Notes: generated by a model from the letters alone, not told the origin. Positions 8,981 to 17,612 are shown, counted from the stretch's first letter. The stretch: DNA of 64,000 nt from a candidate division Hyd24-12 bacterium UBA6080 (GCA_002436025.1 DIXM01000001.1:186001-250000); one strand, 5' to 3'. Made by a program: numbers and translations.

Positions 8981-11419
8981 ATGAAAAGAGCCGGACTTGT
9001 GACTGCCCTGTCGCGTGCATCAGTCTTTATGGTTCTGCTCCTGCCGGCGGCTCTGTACGGAATCGAAACAGGTGAGAGTACCCAACTGCTTGTTCCCGAC
9101 ATCTCCTACTTCCCCGATTCGCTCCAGCTCAGACAGTTCACCTGCCGGGCGGTGACAGCCAACGCTTACTGGCTGGTGCAGGACACTTCGTTCATTGACC
9201 TTCCCGCGGGGGAGGACGAGTTCCAGCTTATCTGGGGCAACATCATCACACAGGCTGGGATAGACACCATCAGCGCCCAGTTTGAGGGCGCGGGAGTTGA
9301 TGTTTTCGAGTCCGTCACATCCGCACTTGGTCCCGTCCCCGAAACACCGAACGATGATGACAGGCTCTGGATCGTGTTCACCGACATTTCTGACTACTAT
9401 CCAAACCCTGGCGCCGGATACAGCAGGCTTGGCAACTGGGTTTACGTATGGCCGGAAGACTTCGACGGCGATGAGTCCACCGGGAACAACCACGACATCA
9501 TCTACATCAATGCAGGACCCTACAAGAACCTGTCTGGCGATGTTTGGGAATCAAACCGCCTTAAAGTCCACACATGGTCGGTGCCCACAGGGCTGGGACA
9601 GCTTCTGAGAACAGCCCGCAACCCGCAGGAGGAGAAATGGCTTGTCAGGGGCCTCGGGATGTTCGCCCAGCACCTCTGCTATGGTCTTACCTCTGCCCAC
9701 AACGGGTTGATCGGCATTGTTGCCATGTTGGATGATTTTGCCAGAGGGGGAGGCATCGAGCTTACTTCGTGGAGTTCAGGCCAGAGAGGTCATGATTTTG
9801 GGGCGAACCTTGCCGCTGAGTTCCTCTGGCTGAAGTACATAGAACAACGTTTCGGGGCGGGTGTGATCGGGGACATAGCCATGTCATCCCGAAGCGGCAT
9901 GCTGAACGTAGCCATGGCTATCGATCCGTCGGCCCCCGAGCAGCAGGCTGTCGAATCAGTTGTCTACCCCGTTTACGAGAACTGGCTGGTAACGAACCTG
10001 GTCTCCCACATCGCCGGAGATTACCAGGGCGGCATTTACAGGTACGGTTTTCTGGAGGGATCAGGGTATGACTTCACCGTGATCAATGAACCGGCATCCT
10101 TCACTGCCGAGTTCGACGCGTATCCGATACCGACCTGGATCGCGCCTCCCGGCTACGGAATGAGCGCCCAGGTCTTTGCCGCACAGTACGCCGGTTTTGC
10201 GGGAGATTACCTTTCCGACGGCAACACGTCGGTGCGCTTCAACGGCATGTTCAATCAGAACAACGGCTCCGGCCCGAACATTGACAGCCGCTGGGTCGTC
10301 TACAGGGTGGTCCTGTCCGATGACTCAACCCTTGCATCCGTCGACTCGCTTGTTTTTGACGACCTGTACAACGGCGCTTTTTCGCTTGAAGGATATCGAA
10401 CCATTCTCGTTCTTACCAACGGCAACCCTGGCGGAACTGCGCAGGTCCGCTACACTCTCAGCCAGGATTCAGCCGAACAAAACCTTGTCATGGCTGCGCT
10501 TCAGAACGGAATGAACCCGTTCTACCTCCAGGTCTACTCAACCCTGTTCAGGGAGGATGCGCAGGTACCCAGCGGGTTTGACTGGGTGGGTCCCACTCTT
10601 GATGTGTCGCATCTAGGTGCGGGAGGGAATCCTGACAGCACCGCAACTGTTCCCATGGATGTCCATTCTGGAACACTCTGGACGGCACGGGTTCGCGCCT
10701 GGTCGCCCGGCAGCTACCTGATGGAGTGCTCAGGTTACGACAGCACGGGAGTCGTCCACGAAAACTCATTGAATTTCGCAGTGGGCTACGGGAACGGGGG
10801 TGTTCTTGTACTGGAGATTCCCGCCGCACGTCTGACCTTCCGGGAAGGACAACTCTCTCAGGGAACCGCAGCGGGTCTCATCGAAACGGGTGCTCCTGGT
10901 GTGCCGCACTCTTCCTTTTCGGAAGCGCTCTCAGGCATTCTTTCAGGACCTGTTCAGCTCAGCCCTGGAACCGGGACAATTTCCTTCCCTGCGGAAACGA
11001 ATCGGGGAAGCGTTTACCTTCTGGAAGGTGACCGGTGGCTGCTTCAGGAGAGTTACTTCCTCCAGGGGCGCATTCACTCGGACGTAACCGTCGAGGGCAT
11101 TTACGCCCTTGGTGAGAACCCCGGTGTTTACTCTCCGGAAATTCCCGGAACACCCGGACTCATCGGCGCTTCTCCCAACCCGTGGAGTGATCAGTTGACG
11201 ATTCGCTTCTCCCTGCCCTTCCCGGGCAATGCCACACTGAGGCTTTTCGACCTGTCGGGCCGGATGGTGGCCACACTTGCAGACGGCGAATTCCCCACGG
11301 GGCTTCACTCAGTGGTCTGGAACGACTGCAGCGTACCGGCAGGTGTCTACTTCGTAAGGCTGGAAACCACGAATTGCTCCGACACCAGAAAACTGATCAG
11401 GATGGGGAGCGAACGCTGA
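8981..11419 (+). CDS. Large secreted protein with degenerate metallopeptidase-like domain and C-terminal sorting domain
   Basis: ATG 8981 follows GAAGGTGG; a GTG nine bases earlier is the alternative. The 812-residue product has a signal peptide and then a domain similar in layout to the HExxH proteases at 50039 and 51814 of this window ('DDRLWIVFTDISDYYPNPGAGY', 'EKWLVRGLGMFAQ'). Where HExxH is expected the sequence reads VPTGLGQLL (about 201-209), and the downstream WLxEG glutamate is replaced (WLVRG). It is therefore probably not an active peptidase. The C-terminal 85 residues form an Ig-like sorting domain (SPNPWSDQLTIRFSL, 'AGVYFVRLE'). Its stop overlaps the next ATG (TGATG). Confidence 0.7.
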   Translation: MKRAGLVTALSRASVFMVLLLPAALYGIETGESTQLLVPDISYFPDSLQLRQFTCRAVTANAYWLVQDTSFIDLPAGEDEFQLIWGNIITQAGIDTISAQFEGAGVDVFESVTSALGPVPETPNDDDRLWIVFTDISDYYPNPGAGYSRLGNWVYVWPEDFDGDESTGNNHDIIYINAGPYKNLSGDVWESNRLKVHTWSVPTGLGQLLRTARNPQEEKWLVRGLGMFAQHLCYGLTSAHNGLIGIVAMLDDFARGGGIELTSWSSGQRGHDFGANLAAEFLWLKYIEQRFGAGVIGDIAMSSRSGMLNVAMAIDPSAPEQQAVESVVYPVYENWLVTNLVSHIAGDYQGGIYRYGFLEGSGYDFTVINEPASFTAEFDAYPIPTWIAPPGYGMSAQVFAAQYAGFAGDYLSDGNTSVRFNGMFNQNNGSGPNIDSRWVVYRVVLSDDSTLASVDSLVFDDLYNGAFSLEGYRTILVLTNGNPGGTAQVRYTLSQDSAEQNLVMAALQNGMNPFYLQVYSTLFREDAQVPSGFDWVGPTLDVSHLGAGGNPDSTATVPMDVHSGTLWTARVRAWSPGSYLMECSGYDSTGVVHENSLNFAVGYGNGGVLVLEIPAARLTFREGQLSQGTAAGLIETGAPGVPHSSFSEALSGILSGPVQLSPGTGTISFPAETNRGSVYLLEGDRWLLQESYFLQGRIHSDVTVEGIYALGENPGVYSPEIPGTPGLIGASPNPWSDQLTIRFSLPFPGNATLRLFDLSGRMVATLADGEFPTGLHSVVWNDCSVPAGVYFVRLETTNCSDTRKLIRMGSER

Positions 11420-12483
11420 TGAAGGCATTCATCTCCCGCTCTCTCCTTGTCGCCGCCCTCGCAGTGGCTTCTTCCTGCATGAAGCATCCCGCGGGTCTTC
11501 CCGAGCCCGAGGGATACGACGGCTTCATCGCACAGGGATGGCAGGCGGTGCAGCAGGGCAGGCATACTGAAGCCCTGGACTGGTTCCAGCAGGCGATAGC
11601 CGTGGATGTGGGAAGGGCCGACGGCAATCTAGGAGCCGGGGTTTCGTGCATCTTCATCGAGGATTGCTGGAACATAGCGGATAACTACTTCCAGGTAGCA
11701 GTCCAGCAGGACATGGGTTCTTCGGCAGTGGTCCGGCATCTTGACCAGAGCCTCACCCAGGACACACTCTGGACCGTGTTCCAGTGTGTTGATCCTGACC
11801 TTCCACAGGATTCCCTTGATTCCTGGCTCGCCCTCACCGCAGATTCCGGTTCCATCTGGGTGGGGCAGACGATAAGGGACTATCTCGTGGACGGTGGTTT
11901 TAACACCAGCCTTGATTTCAGGTTCCAACCGGGTACTGAAGACCCCGTGGCATGCCTTGAGCTCTACAACATCCAGAGTGGCGGTTTTTACAGAGCCGAC
12001 AGCATTTCGTCGGGCTACGTGCATTTCACAGTACCGATGAAGGTCACATCCCAGGGAATGGGCTCGTCCTATTACACCTGGATAATGGCCGACCAGGGAG
12101 TGCGCTTCGATTACGCGGTCTTTCATGGAAATGCAAACGCCGGCCAGATCACCCTCGACGCCCTTGCAGCCTGGGTTATGCTCCAGGAAGTGCGATACCC
12201 CGAAGGAGACCTGCTGATGGGTGTTGCGTGCTCTCAGGGGCTTCTTCAGTACGCTCCCGACTACCTGTTCGGAAAGGGCGATCAAGCAAGAGAGGGCATC
12301 TTCGATACGGAAATCGTAGACGTGGTTGCAAGCGCAGCATCCCAGTGCTTTCTCGGGGGTAACCACGTTTACTCCTGGCACATCTGCAGGGAGGCCGGTT
12401 ACGGGCTTGATCTCGACCCGCTCTCTCCCACTTTTCTTCTGGAACTGCTTGAACTCATTTCCTGGATGCAGGGAGGGCAATGA
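11419..12483 (+). CDS. TPR-containing lipoprotein of unknown function
   Basis: The start ATG 11419 shares a base with the stop of the upstream gene. The 354-residue protein has a lipoprotein signal ending AVASSC. One or two TPR-like helices follow ('GWQAVQQGRHTEALDWFQQA', about 35-55; 'GAGVSCIFIEDCWNIADNYF'). The middle and C-terminal part is beta-rich and unfamiliar. Because the gene sits between two secreted-protein genes with overlapping ends, a role in the same envelope complex or export process is plausible but only inferred. Confidence 0.7.
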   Translation: MKAFISRSLLVAALAVASSCMKHPAGLPEPEGYDGFIAQGWQAVQQGRHTEALDWFQQAIAVDVGRADGNLGAGVSCIFIEDCWNIADNYFQVAVQQDMGSSAVVRHLDQSLTQDTLWTVFQCVDPDLPQDSLDSWLALTADSGSIWVGQTIRDYLVDGGFNTSLDFRFQPGTEDPVACLELYNIQSGGFYRADSISSGYVHFTVPMKVTSQGMGSSYYTWIMADQGVRFDYAVFHGNANAGQITLDALAAWVMLQEVRYPEGDLLMGVACSQGLLQYAPDYLFGKGDQAREGIFDTEIVDVVASAASQCFLGGNHVYSWHICREAGYGLDLDPLSPTFLLELLELISWMQGGQ

Positions 12484-14726
12484 CTGCCAGCACAGCCATC
12501 GTCCAGGCAATACGGGTATGGGTTCCGTTGCTGCCGGTTCTTTTTTCATTCAGCACGGGGTTTGCCGGAAAGTATGAACCCGGGCCTGCTGAACCGCTCA
12601 GGGTTGACGGGAACGACGGCAGACCTCTTGTTCTGACCACTCTGCACAATCTGTCGAACATCGGAATTCTGTTCACGAACGTGGGCATGACAGGAAGCCT
12701 TCTCAACGACAGGACTTTCGAGTGGCCCATGGGTCAGGGTTCCAGTTACCTCTACTACGGTGACATCTGGGCATCCGCCTTCGGCTCCGTGACCCCATCG
12801 GGAACTCCCGGGGCATATGTAAGCCGTTCGACCATCTTTGGCGGCTACTATGAGTTCAGACCCACGGAAGGTTTTCCGATGGTGAAGTTCTTCCCGGGGC
12901 CGACAGCCCACGAGGAAACGACATGGGGAGAGGACGACTGGTCATCGTTCAACGAGAATCCCATGGGCGTCAGGACCCTTCAGCGTGCCTACAGTTGGAG
13001 CACTCCCGGTTACAACGAGTTCTTCGCCCAGCACATCACGATTACGCATCTGAGCCAGTTTGGAAACCCGGGGGTTCCCCTGAAGGCCTTCTGCTTCTCC
13101 TTCTTCGCTGATTTCGACATCGCGAGCGCCGACCCTTCCCCGGAGTACTACGCTGATGACGTGGTTTTCTACGACGGCCATGCCATATGGTGCAACGACC
13201 CCGACGCAACGTGCGATTACGTTTTCGACAACGGCATGCGGGCAAGCGAGGAGGATGCCTTCATCTGGCAGAGGAATCCCGACGCATCGTGGAGCGATCC
13301 CGATGAGGACATCTTCTACCACTACAACTACCCGGGCTCGGATGGGATAGTTGACGCCGATGTGAACTCGGACGGCGTGTCGGACCACTTCACCGTTCTC
13401 TTCAAGACCGTCGGACCCGACACGATCTTCACCGTTGAAACCAACACCGGTCTCGAGCTCTTCAAAGAGGGCAGACCGGCAAACTTCTGGCTCCATACTG
13501 TTGGAGACACCACCTACGCAGTGGTTCCCAGAAACACCGGCTACATGTGGGATGGCGACGACCCCGAATCATTCACCGACGACAGCGGTGAACCCACCCT
13601 GTCACCTCCGTGCAATGGCTTCGCCGGCTGGCGTCTTCTGGACCTGTGGGTGAAAAAAGCTGATGGAACCGTTGAAAGACCGATCGATGTCTTCGGCTGC
13701 CCTGTCCCCCTCTCCCACACGTGGTGGGAGTTTGCCAACGACCCGTACGAGTCCGATGCGCTTTCGTACGATTACCAGTGGGGGCTCAACCAGGATTACA
13801 GTGGACGGCACAGCGGCCCCGCGTACCTTGCTGAGTGGATAGGCCATCCCAACGCCCCACACGCATTCCAGCCAGCCAACCCGGGGCCATTTCCGATAGT
13901 TCATGACAACCCGCTTGCGATGGGCTTCCAGCCCTTCGACTATTCGCTGGTCCTCACCATGGGGCCACTTGATCTTGAAGACGGCGACAGCCTGCACATC
14001 GTGGGAGGCTGGGTTGTCGGCAGGGGTCTTGATGGACTGAGACACAGCGCTGACATCCTGCTCGACGCCTACTGCAGGGATGGCGGCTGGGGGGTACCTG
14101 ACGTTCCCCCGATTCCTACGCTTTTCTACGAAGCAGGGGACGGCACGGTTGATCTTGTCTGGAGCGACGACTCCGAAGTCTACGAACCCTTCGGGGGATA
14201 CAGGCTGTACAGGTCGGTCTTCAACACCTCGGACTGGGAACTGGTCGGTACATTCCCGCAGGGTACTTACTCCCACACGGACTCAACGGTCACCCGCGGC
14301 TATCCGTATTACTATGCCCTGTGTTCGTTCGATCTGGAAACCGGGGTCGAGAGCGCAAAAACGAACTTCAAGAAAACCCTGGACGGAACCCCCATTCCGG
14401 TAGTGCCTGGCTGGACATCAGGAACCGACTGGAAGGAACACGTTGCAGTTGTCCCCAACCCATACAGGGGTGCTGCACAGTGGGAGTCCCAGCATGCCGG
14501 CAGGCTCGCTTTCATAAACCTGCCGCCGATGTGCGATATCCGGATCTACACCCTCGATGGCGATCAGGTTGCAGTGATGCAGCACAGGGACTTCGGAGGG
14601 CAATCCTCACAGGAGTACTGGGACATGACCAACGGCACGGGCCGTTCAGTATGCACCGGGCTCTATGTCTTCACGGTCCAGACATCAGACGATCATTACA
14701 TCGGCAGGTTCGCCGTAATACGCTGA
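12480..14726 (+). CDS. Large secreted protein with FN3-like and C-terminal sorting domains
   Basis: ATG 12480 overlaps the preceding TGA by four bases. The 748-residue protein has an N-terminal signal (WVPLLPVLFSFSTGFAG) and a large aromatic- and Asp-rich beta domain. Near 555-640 there is a fibronectin-III-like module ('GTVDLVWSDDSEV', 'YRLYRSVFNTSDWELVGTF', 'YYYALCSFD'). A C-terminal domain carries 'VVPNPYRGAAQW', 'DIRIYTLDGDQV' and 'GLYVFTVQT'. This last arrangement recurs in secreted proteins of FCB-type candidate phyla and is thought to be a surface-sorting tail. It is the last gene of the 8981-14726 operon. No catalytic motif is evident. Confidence 0.75.
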   Translation: MTASTAIVQAIRVWVPLLPVLFSFSTGFAGKYEPGPAEPLRVDGNDGRPLVLTTLHNLSNIGILFTNVGMTGSLLNDRTFEWPMGQGSSYLYYGDIWASAFGSVTPSGTPGAYVSRSTIFGGYYEFRPTEGFPMVKFFPGPTAHEETTWGEDDWSSFNENPMGVRTLQRAYSWSTPGYNEFFAQHITITHLSQFGNPGVPLKAFCFSFFADFDIASADPSPEYYADDVVFYDGHAIWCNDPDATCDYVFDNGMRASEEDAFIWQRNPDASWSDPDEDIFYHYNYPGSDGIVDADVNSDGVSDHFTVLFKTVGPDTIFTVETNTGLELFKEGRPANFWLHTVGDTTYAVVPRNTGYMWDGDDPESFTDDSGEPTLSPPCNGFAGWRLLDLWVKKADGTVERPIDVFGCPVPLSHTWWEFANDPYESDALSYDYQWGLNQDYSGRHSGPAYLAEWIGHPNAPHAFQPANPGPFPIVHDNPLAMGFQPFDYSLVLTMGPLDLEDGDSLHIVGGWVVGRGLDGLRHSADILLDAYCRDGGWGVPDVPPIPTLFYEAGDGTVDLVWSDDSEVYEPFGGYRLYRSVFNTSDWELVGTFPQGTYSHTDSTVTRGYPYYYALCSFDLETGVESAKTNFKKTLDGTPIPVVPGWTSGTDWKEHVAVVPNPYRGAAQWESQHAGRLAFINLPPMCDIRIYTLDGDQVAVMQHRDFGGQSSQEYWDMTNGTGRSVCTGLYVFTVQTSDDHYIGRFAVIR

Positions 14727-14982
14727 CACCCGCAATCCCAACCCTTCAATGGAACAGGTGCGCCCTGTAAACCCCATGATCCTTAAACCTGCGTCTGTAA
14801 ACCCTTTGAATGGCTCATTACCCGGGAAGTGTCACTTTATGAAGTGTCTACCTAATGGGGAAGCTTACGAAAAGAATACATATGAACGCAAGGTGTGCCT
14901 TTCGGTTACAAATGCTACCGATTTGAATGAACCGCTTCATGTCCTTGGCCTGGAGACAAGCAAAGTCGGCTCTATTGGACTT
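14727..14982. other. Non-coding left flank of the accessory island
   Basis: This stretch contains the left 19-bp direct repeat (14750-14768). It also holds a second half-copy: TGCGCCCTGTAAACCC at 14759-14774 is echoed by TGCGTCTGTAAACCC at 14790-14804. No gene or clear terminator is visible in the rest. Confidence 0.45.
14750..14768. repeat. Left copy of 19-bp direct repeat (candidate attachment site)
   Basis: TGGAACAGGTGCGCCCTGT occurs here and again, identical and in the same orientation, at 17620-17638. The core is an inverted repeat: GAACAGG, 5 bases, CCTGT(TC). Inverted arms of about 7 bp around a short spacer are typical of tyrosine-recombinase crossover sites. The two copies bracket the AT-rich island. 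Confidence 0.6.
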
Positions 14983-15321
14983 TCAACCCCCAATGATCTC
15001 ATTCAGACCAGCTACTACCTGCTCCAGGTTTTCCGGAGATATCCTTGCGATTTTTCTGCCGATACGATCCACCGAAAGAGTTCTGATCTGGCTTATCTTG
15101 ACCCAAGATTTCTTCGGCAGGGATTCATTCGACAACTCAAATGTCAGTGGAAACCCTGCCCGCGGTTCAATGCTTGTCAGAGCAACGGCAATGACAGTGC
15201 CTGAGCGGTCATTGAAAACATCATTGCTGAGGACCAGCACAGGCCGGCTTTCGGACTGTTCATGCCCGACAGTCGGATTCAGATCGGCCCAGACAACATC
15301 CCCTCTCAGTATTCCGGCCAT
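14983..15321 (-). CDS. mazF: MazF/PemK-type toxin (endoribonuclease)
   Basis: The 112-residue protein is the usual size for MazF. It carries the family opening RGDVVWADLNPTVGHEQ, the 'SRPVLVLSND' strand, 'VIAVALTS' and the closing 'KISQIRTLSVDRIG' segment. Such toxins cut single-stranded RNA at short sequences when the antitoxin is lost. The ATG at 15321 lies inside the end of the antitoxin gene (16-base overlap), as expected for a translationally coupled toxin-antitoxin pair. It is the last gene of the island on the left. Confidence 0.9.
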   Translation of the reverse strand: MAGILRGDVVWADLNPTVGHEQSESRPVLVLSNDVFNDRSGTVIAVALTSIEPRAGFPLTFELSNESLPKKSWVKISQIRTLSVDRIGRKIARISPENLEQVVAGLNEIIGG

Positions 15322-15548
15322 GATCCGAGCTCGCTGTTCATTCCTTCTTCGGCCATGGAGATCTCTTCTTCAGGAATCAGCTTTGAGCATTCTCTCGCCA
15401 AACGGGTGCCATAGGTCCGATCCAGCAGGTCCTGAACAGCTTTCTGAATGGCTCCGCTCCTGCTTGGATAGCGAGTTTCCTTGACAAGTTCATCAAGCCT
15501 GCTAAGCATAGTTTCACTGATACTGATAGCAATCTTTGCAGTGCTCAT
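15306..15548 (-). CDS. Ribbon-helix-helix antitoxin of the MazF-type module
   Basis: This 80-residue protein has an N-terminal RHH DNA-binding motif (strand KIAISISETML, helix SRLDELVKET, turn, helix SRSGAIQKAVQDLL) and an acidic C-terminal tail (IPEEEISMAEEGM). The tail would wrap the toxin. RHH rather than AbrB-type antitoxins are common partners of chromosomal MazF proteins. It should repress its own operon by binding upstream of 15548. The start has GGAGGTGAAAC just before the ATG, a strong SD. Confidence 0.85.
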   Translation of the reverse strand: MSTAKIAISISETMLSRLDELVKETRYPSRSGAIQKAVQDLLDRTYGTRLARECSKLIPEEEISMAEEGMNSELGSWPEY

Positions 15549-15595
15549 GTTTCACCTCCAGTATTACCATTGGTCATACCTTCGATTGTGTCAAG

Positions 15596-15651
15596 GGTTA
15601 ACACCCCGCATTACCGGCGTCCCGGGCGCCCGGCACATGGGCTTGTTGGAA
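15596..15651. repeat. attC-like imperfect inverted repeat 1
   Basis: The outer boxes are GGTTAAC (15596) and GTTGGAA (15645); each has one mismatch to the attC consensus RYYYAAC/GTTRRRY. Inside, AACACCCCGCATT can pair with ATGGGCTTGTT with unpaired bases, as in attC sites, around a GC-rich centre (CCGGGCGCCCGG). The 56-bp length and the position just after the methyltransferase stop fit a cassette recombination site. The call is by eye. Confidence 0.45.
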
Positions 15652-15655
15652 ACCC

Positions 15656-16309
15656 TTATCTCTTTGTTGCCTTGAGTACTGCTGCAATCTCCTGCCCGTA
15701 TGTCTCGGACTTCCTGCCCTGCGGGTCTATCCATCTGTCAATCAATGGAACTGGCTCGGCAACTTCACATCCCATCGAACCAAGCGCTTGAGCGTAGCGT
15801 TCCGGTGCCCATGGAAAAAGGGGGATCATCCATTCGCCAAAATCGAACGAGTCGGATGCGTTGCTTATTGAAAGGACCAGATACCCACCCGGACGGAGGC
15901 ACTTCACGATATTCCAAAGAGCTGTCACCTTGTCCTGGACATGCATGAACGTCAGGACACTGCATGCAATATCGAAACTCCCGGGTTGGCAGAACTCATT
16001 GATATCGGCCAGGATCAGTTCAATGTTTGCGAAATCGCTCAATTGGGTTTTTGCAACTTCGATGGTTCTGGGCGAGACATCCAGTCCGGTCAGGCTACGG
16101 CAACCATGCTCCAGTATTCGGCGTGCTATGCGACCGGTACCGATACCTATCTCGAGGATATCCTTCTCTCTCGATTCACCAATCGCATTCCAAAACGGCG
16201 GGCCGTCCCATCGGGACATGTACTCCAGCGCGGCCGGAGGATCGCTGAGATCATTACCCATTTCGGCCAGGCGATCATAGTGTTCCCGAGCGGTCAGGAT
16301 CGGTTTCAT
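15656..16309 (-). CDS. Class I SAM-dependent methyltransferase
   Basis: The 217-residue product begins at ATG 16309 (MKPILTAREHYDRLAEMG). Longer upstream frame sequence overlaps the neighbouring gene and is not protein-like. SAM-binding motif I is DILEIGIGTGRIARRIL (about 53-69), followed by 'LTGLDVSPRTIEVAK' and 'IELILADINEF'. The acceptor motif region is 'ACSVLTFMHVQDK', then 'LRPGGYLVLSISN'. This is the generic UbiE/small-molecule methyltransferase layout; the substrate is not predictable. It is island cargo, transcribed leftward like its neighbours. Confidence 0.85.
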   Translation of the reverse strand: MKPILTAREHYDRLAEMGNDLSDPPAALEYMSRWDGPPFWNAIGESREKDILEIGIGTGRIARRILEHGCRSLTGLDVSPRTIEVAKTQLSDFANIELILADINEFCQPGSFDIACSVLTFMHVQDKVTALWNIVKCLRPGGYLVLSISNASDSFDFGEWMIPLFPWAPERYAQALGSMGCEVAEPVPLIDRWIDPQGRKSETYGQEIAAVLKATKR

Positions 16310-16364
16310 GCTTCTTTCCCGCGACGGAAGAGTGAGTCGCTTGCCCGGGCGTGCCGAATCTGGA

Positions 16365-16817
16365 TCAGTGTGCTTCACCAGCCGCCGATTGACACTGGCG
16401 GTATCGATTCTGTGATATTGCCAACTCAACATATTTATCAGATTCAATGAAGTCAATTATATATTTGACGGTTCGTTCAATGACCTGCCTTATCGATCCA
16501 CTCATGAATTCCCTTATATCACTGCTTGTTTCGACATGTGGATTATTATGAAACCTATTGGGTACAATATCTTCAGCGATTATTATCGCTTTTTTAAGTG
16601 CATTTACTATATCCTTTTCCTCTTCTCCTCGTACATCAACTACTCTACCATCAAATACCAATGAACCGGGAGGTCGAGAGTCGGAATAGTTAACAGGTTC
16701 AGAAAATTGTGGAATCATTATTGTATGCTGAATTCCATTGACATCATTTAACAAAAGCGACAGTGATCCACCATCCATTGCCATTGCACAATCAATAATT
16801 GTAAATGAAGTGTGCAT
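16365..16817 (-). CDS. Hypothetical island protein, 150 residues
   Basis: I do not recognise the family. The protein has a beta-rich first half ('SLSLLLNDVNGIQHTIMIPQF', split by eye) and a helical second half ('IVNALKKAIIIAEDIVPNRF', 'QVIERTVKYIIDFIESDKY'). There is no signal peptide, membrane segment or metal-binding cluster. The start is supported by AAGGAGA with 6-base spacing. Its base composition is among the most AT-rich in the window. The C-terminal residues overlap the sequence upstream of the methyltransferase start. Confidence 0.6.
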   Translation of the reverse strand: MHTSFTIIDCAMAMDGGSLSLLLNDVNGIQHTIMIPQFSEPVNYSDSRPPGSLVFDGRVVDVRGEEEKDIVNALKKAIIIAEDIVPNRFHNNPHVETSSDIREFMSGSIRQVIERTVKYIIDFIESDKYVELAISQNRYRQCQSAAGEAH

Positions 16818-16866
16818 TTGCCGTCTCCTTGATATTTACCAATTTATCAGTACATCTCAAGATTAC

Positions 16867-16943
16867 GCCCAACAATCAGCGTAACCAGCGCTGTGACACT
16901 AACCTATGGCCTTACAAGCGTCTGGTTAATGCTGTGGTTCTGC
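16867..16943. repeat. attC-like imperfect inverted repeat 2
   Basis: GCCCAAC at 16867 is a perfect RYYYAAC box; the other end is GTTCTGC (two mismatches to GTTRRRY). Between them CAATCAGCGTAACCAGCGCTG can pair with CAAGCGTCTGGTTAATGCTGTG with several single unpaired bases, the hallmark of folded attC sites. It lies directly after the stop of the 16945-17331 gene, where a cassette's attC belongs. Read on the minus strand it ends in GTTGGGC, a common attC terminus. Confidence 0.55.
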
Positions 16944-16944
16944 A

Positions 16945-17331
16945 TTAGTTCTCTTTCAGGTCAAATGAGTAAGTGTCTCTGACTTCAGTCTTTCCGATCA
17001 ACCTGAGAGTCACTTCCTGTGTTGTAACCTTCTCTTCACCAAGTGGTCCAAGGTTTTCATCCGGTTTTCTTAATTCTTTTGGGTCGCTAATCATTACCTG
17101 ATAGATGAATCCAGGCATGTTACCATCGTGTTTAACCTCAACATGGATAAGTTCATTCTCTGTATCCTCAAGAACCGATAGCTCCAAACGTTCCGGTTTG
17201 TGAGAATATGCTTTAGCGATTTCCATGAATGGGGTGATTGATGATCCTGCCATTAATACTTCAAGCTTTGTCGGACTCCCATGAAACCAATTCAGGTGTG
17301 GCTTGACCTTTTCTTTAACTTGCTTGGTCAT
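16945..17331 (-). CDS. Hypothetical island protein, possible ADP-ribosyltransferase-fold remnant
   Basis: The 128-residue protein starts MTKQVKEKVKPHLNWFHGSP. The 'WFHGSPTKLEVLMAGSSIT' and 'IAKAYSHKPERLELSVLED' segments recall the first two motifs (H in a HG[ST] strand, then a seven-residue gap and a Y/S motif) of small ADP-ribosyltransferase-like proteins such as Arr. That is a weak pattern match, and I see no convincing catalytic Glu motif. No signal or membrane segment is present. It is the most upstream gene of the island in the leftward direction. Confidence 0.55.
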   Translation of the reverse strand: MTKQVKEKVKPHLNWFHGSPTKLEVLMAGSSITPFMEIAKAYSHKPERLELSVLEDTENELIHVEVKHDGNMPGFIYQVMISDPKELRKPDENLGPLGEEKVTTQEVTLRLIGKTEVRDTYSFDLKEN

Positions 17332-17612
17332 CCATTTTGCCTTTCATTAATGTCAGCAGAACAATTCTTCTGCTGCCATCTACATGGGCAGGATTTCCTG
17401 TTCAATGCGTTGAGAATGATGTTCGATCTCTTGTGTGTCAAGGGATATAGCATGACATGACAGTTGCGGAGAGGGAGTTACTCGACGAGTAAGGCAAAAA
17501 CCCGCTCAATCTGGTGCATGCGGTTACCGGGCGAGACATCCAGTGGACGATCTCGCCCGGGTCACGATTCAGGTGCCTACTGAGCGATGCGGGTCCTGAT
17601 TTCCGCGTTATT
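17332..17612. other. Non-coding right flank of the accessory island
   Basis: This stretch has no gene. It contains ATCTGGTGCATGC (17509-17521), identical to 3916-3928, and the hairpin at 17527-17560. An inverted repeat CAGCAGAA..TTCTGCTG lies near 17353-17373, just upstream of the island's first gene. Confidence 0.45.
17527..17560. repeat. Hairpin repeat, copy B (CCGGGCGAGA/TCTCGCCCGG)
   Basis: A perfect 10-bp stem encloses a 14-base loop. It resembles the hairpin at 4010-4043 in stem and part of the loop. It lies downstream of the M42 peptidase gene but no T-run follows, so a terminator role is not supported directly. Confidence 0.55.

Noticed and set aside
16945..17331. Firm call as an ADP-ribosyltransferase toxin
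   Set aside because: Only the first motifs resemble that fold and no catalytic Glu motif is evident, so it is left as hypothetical.
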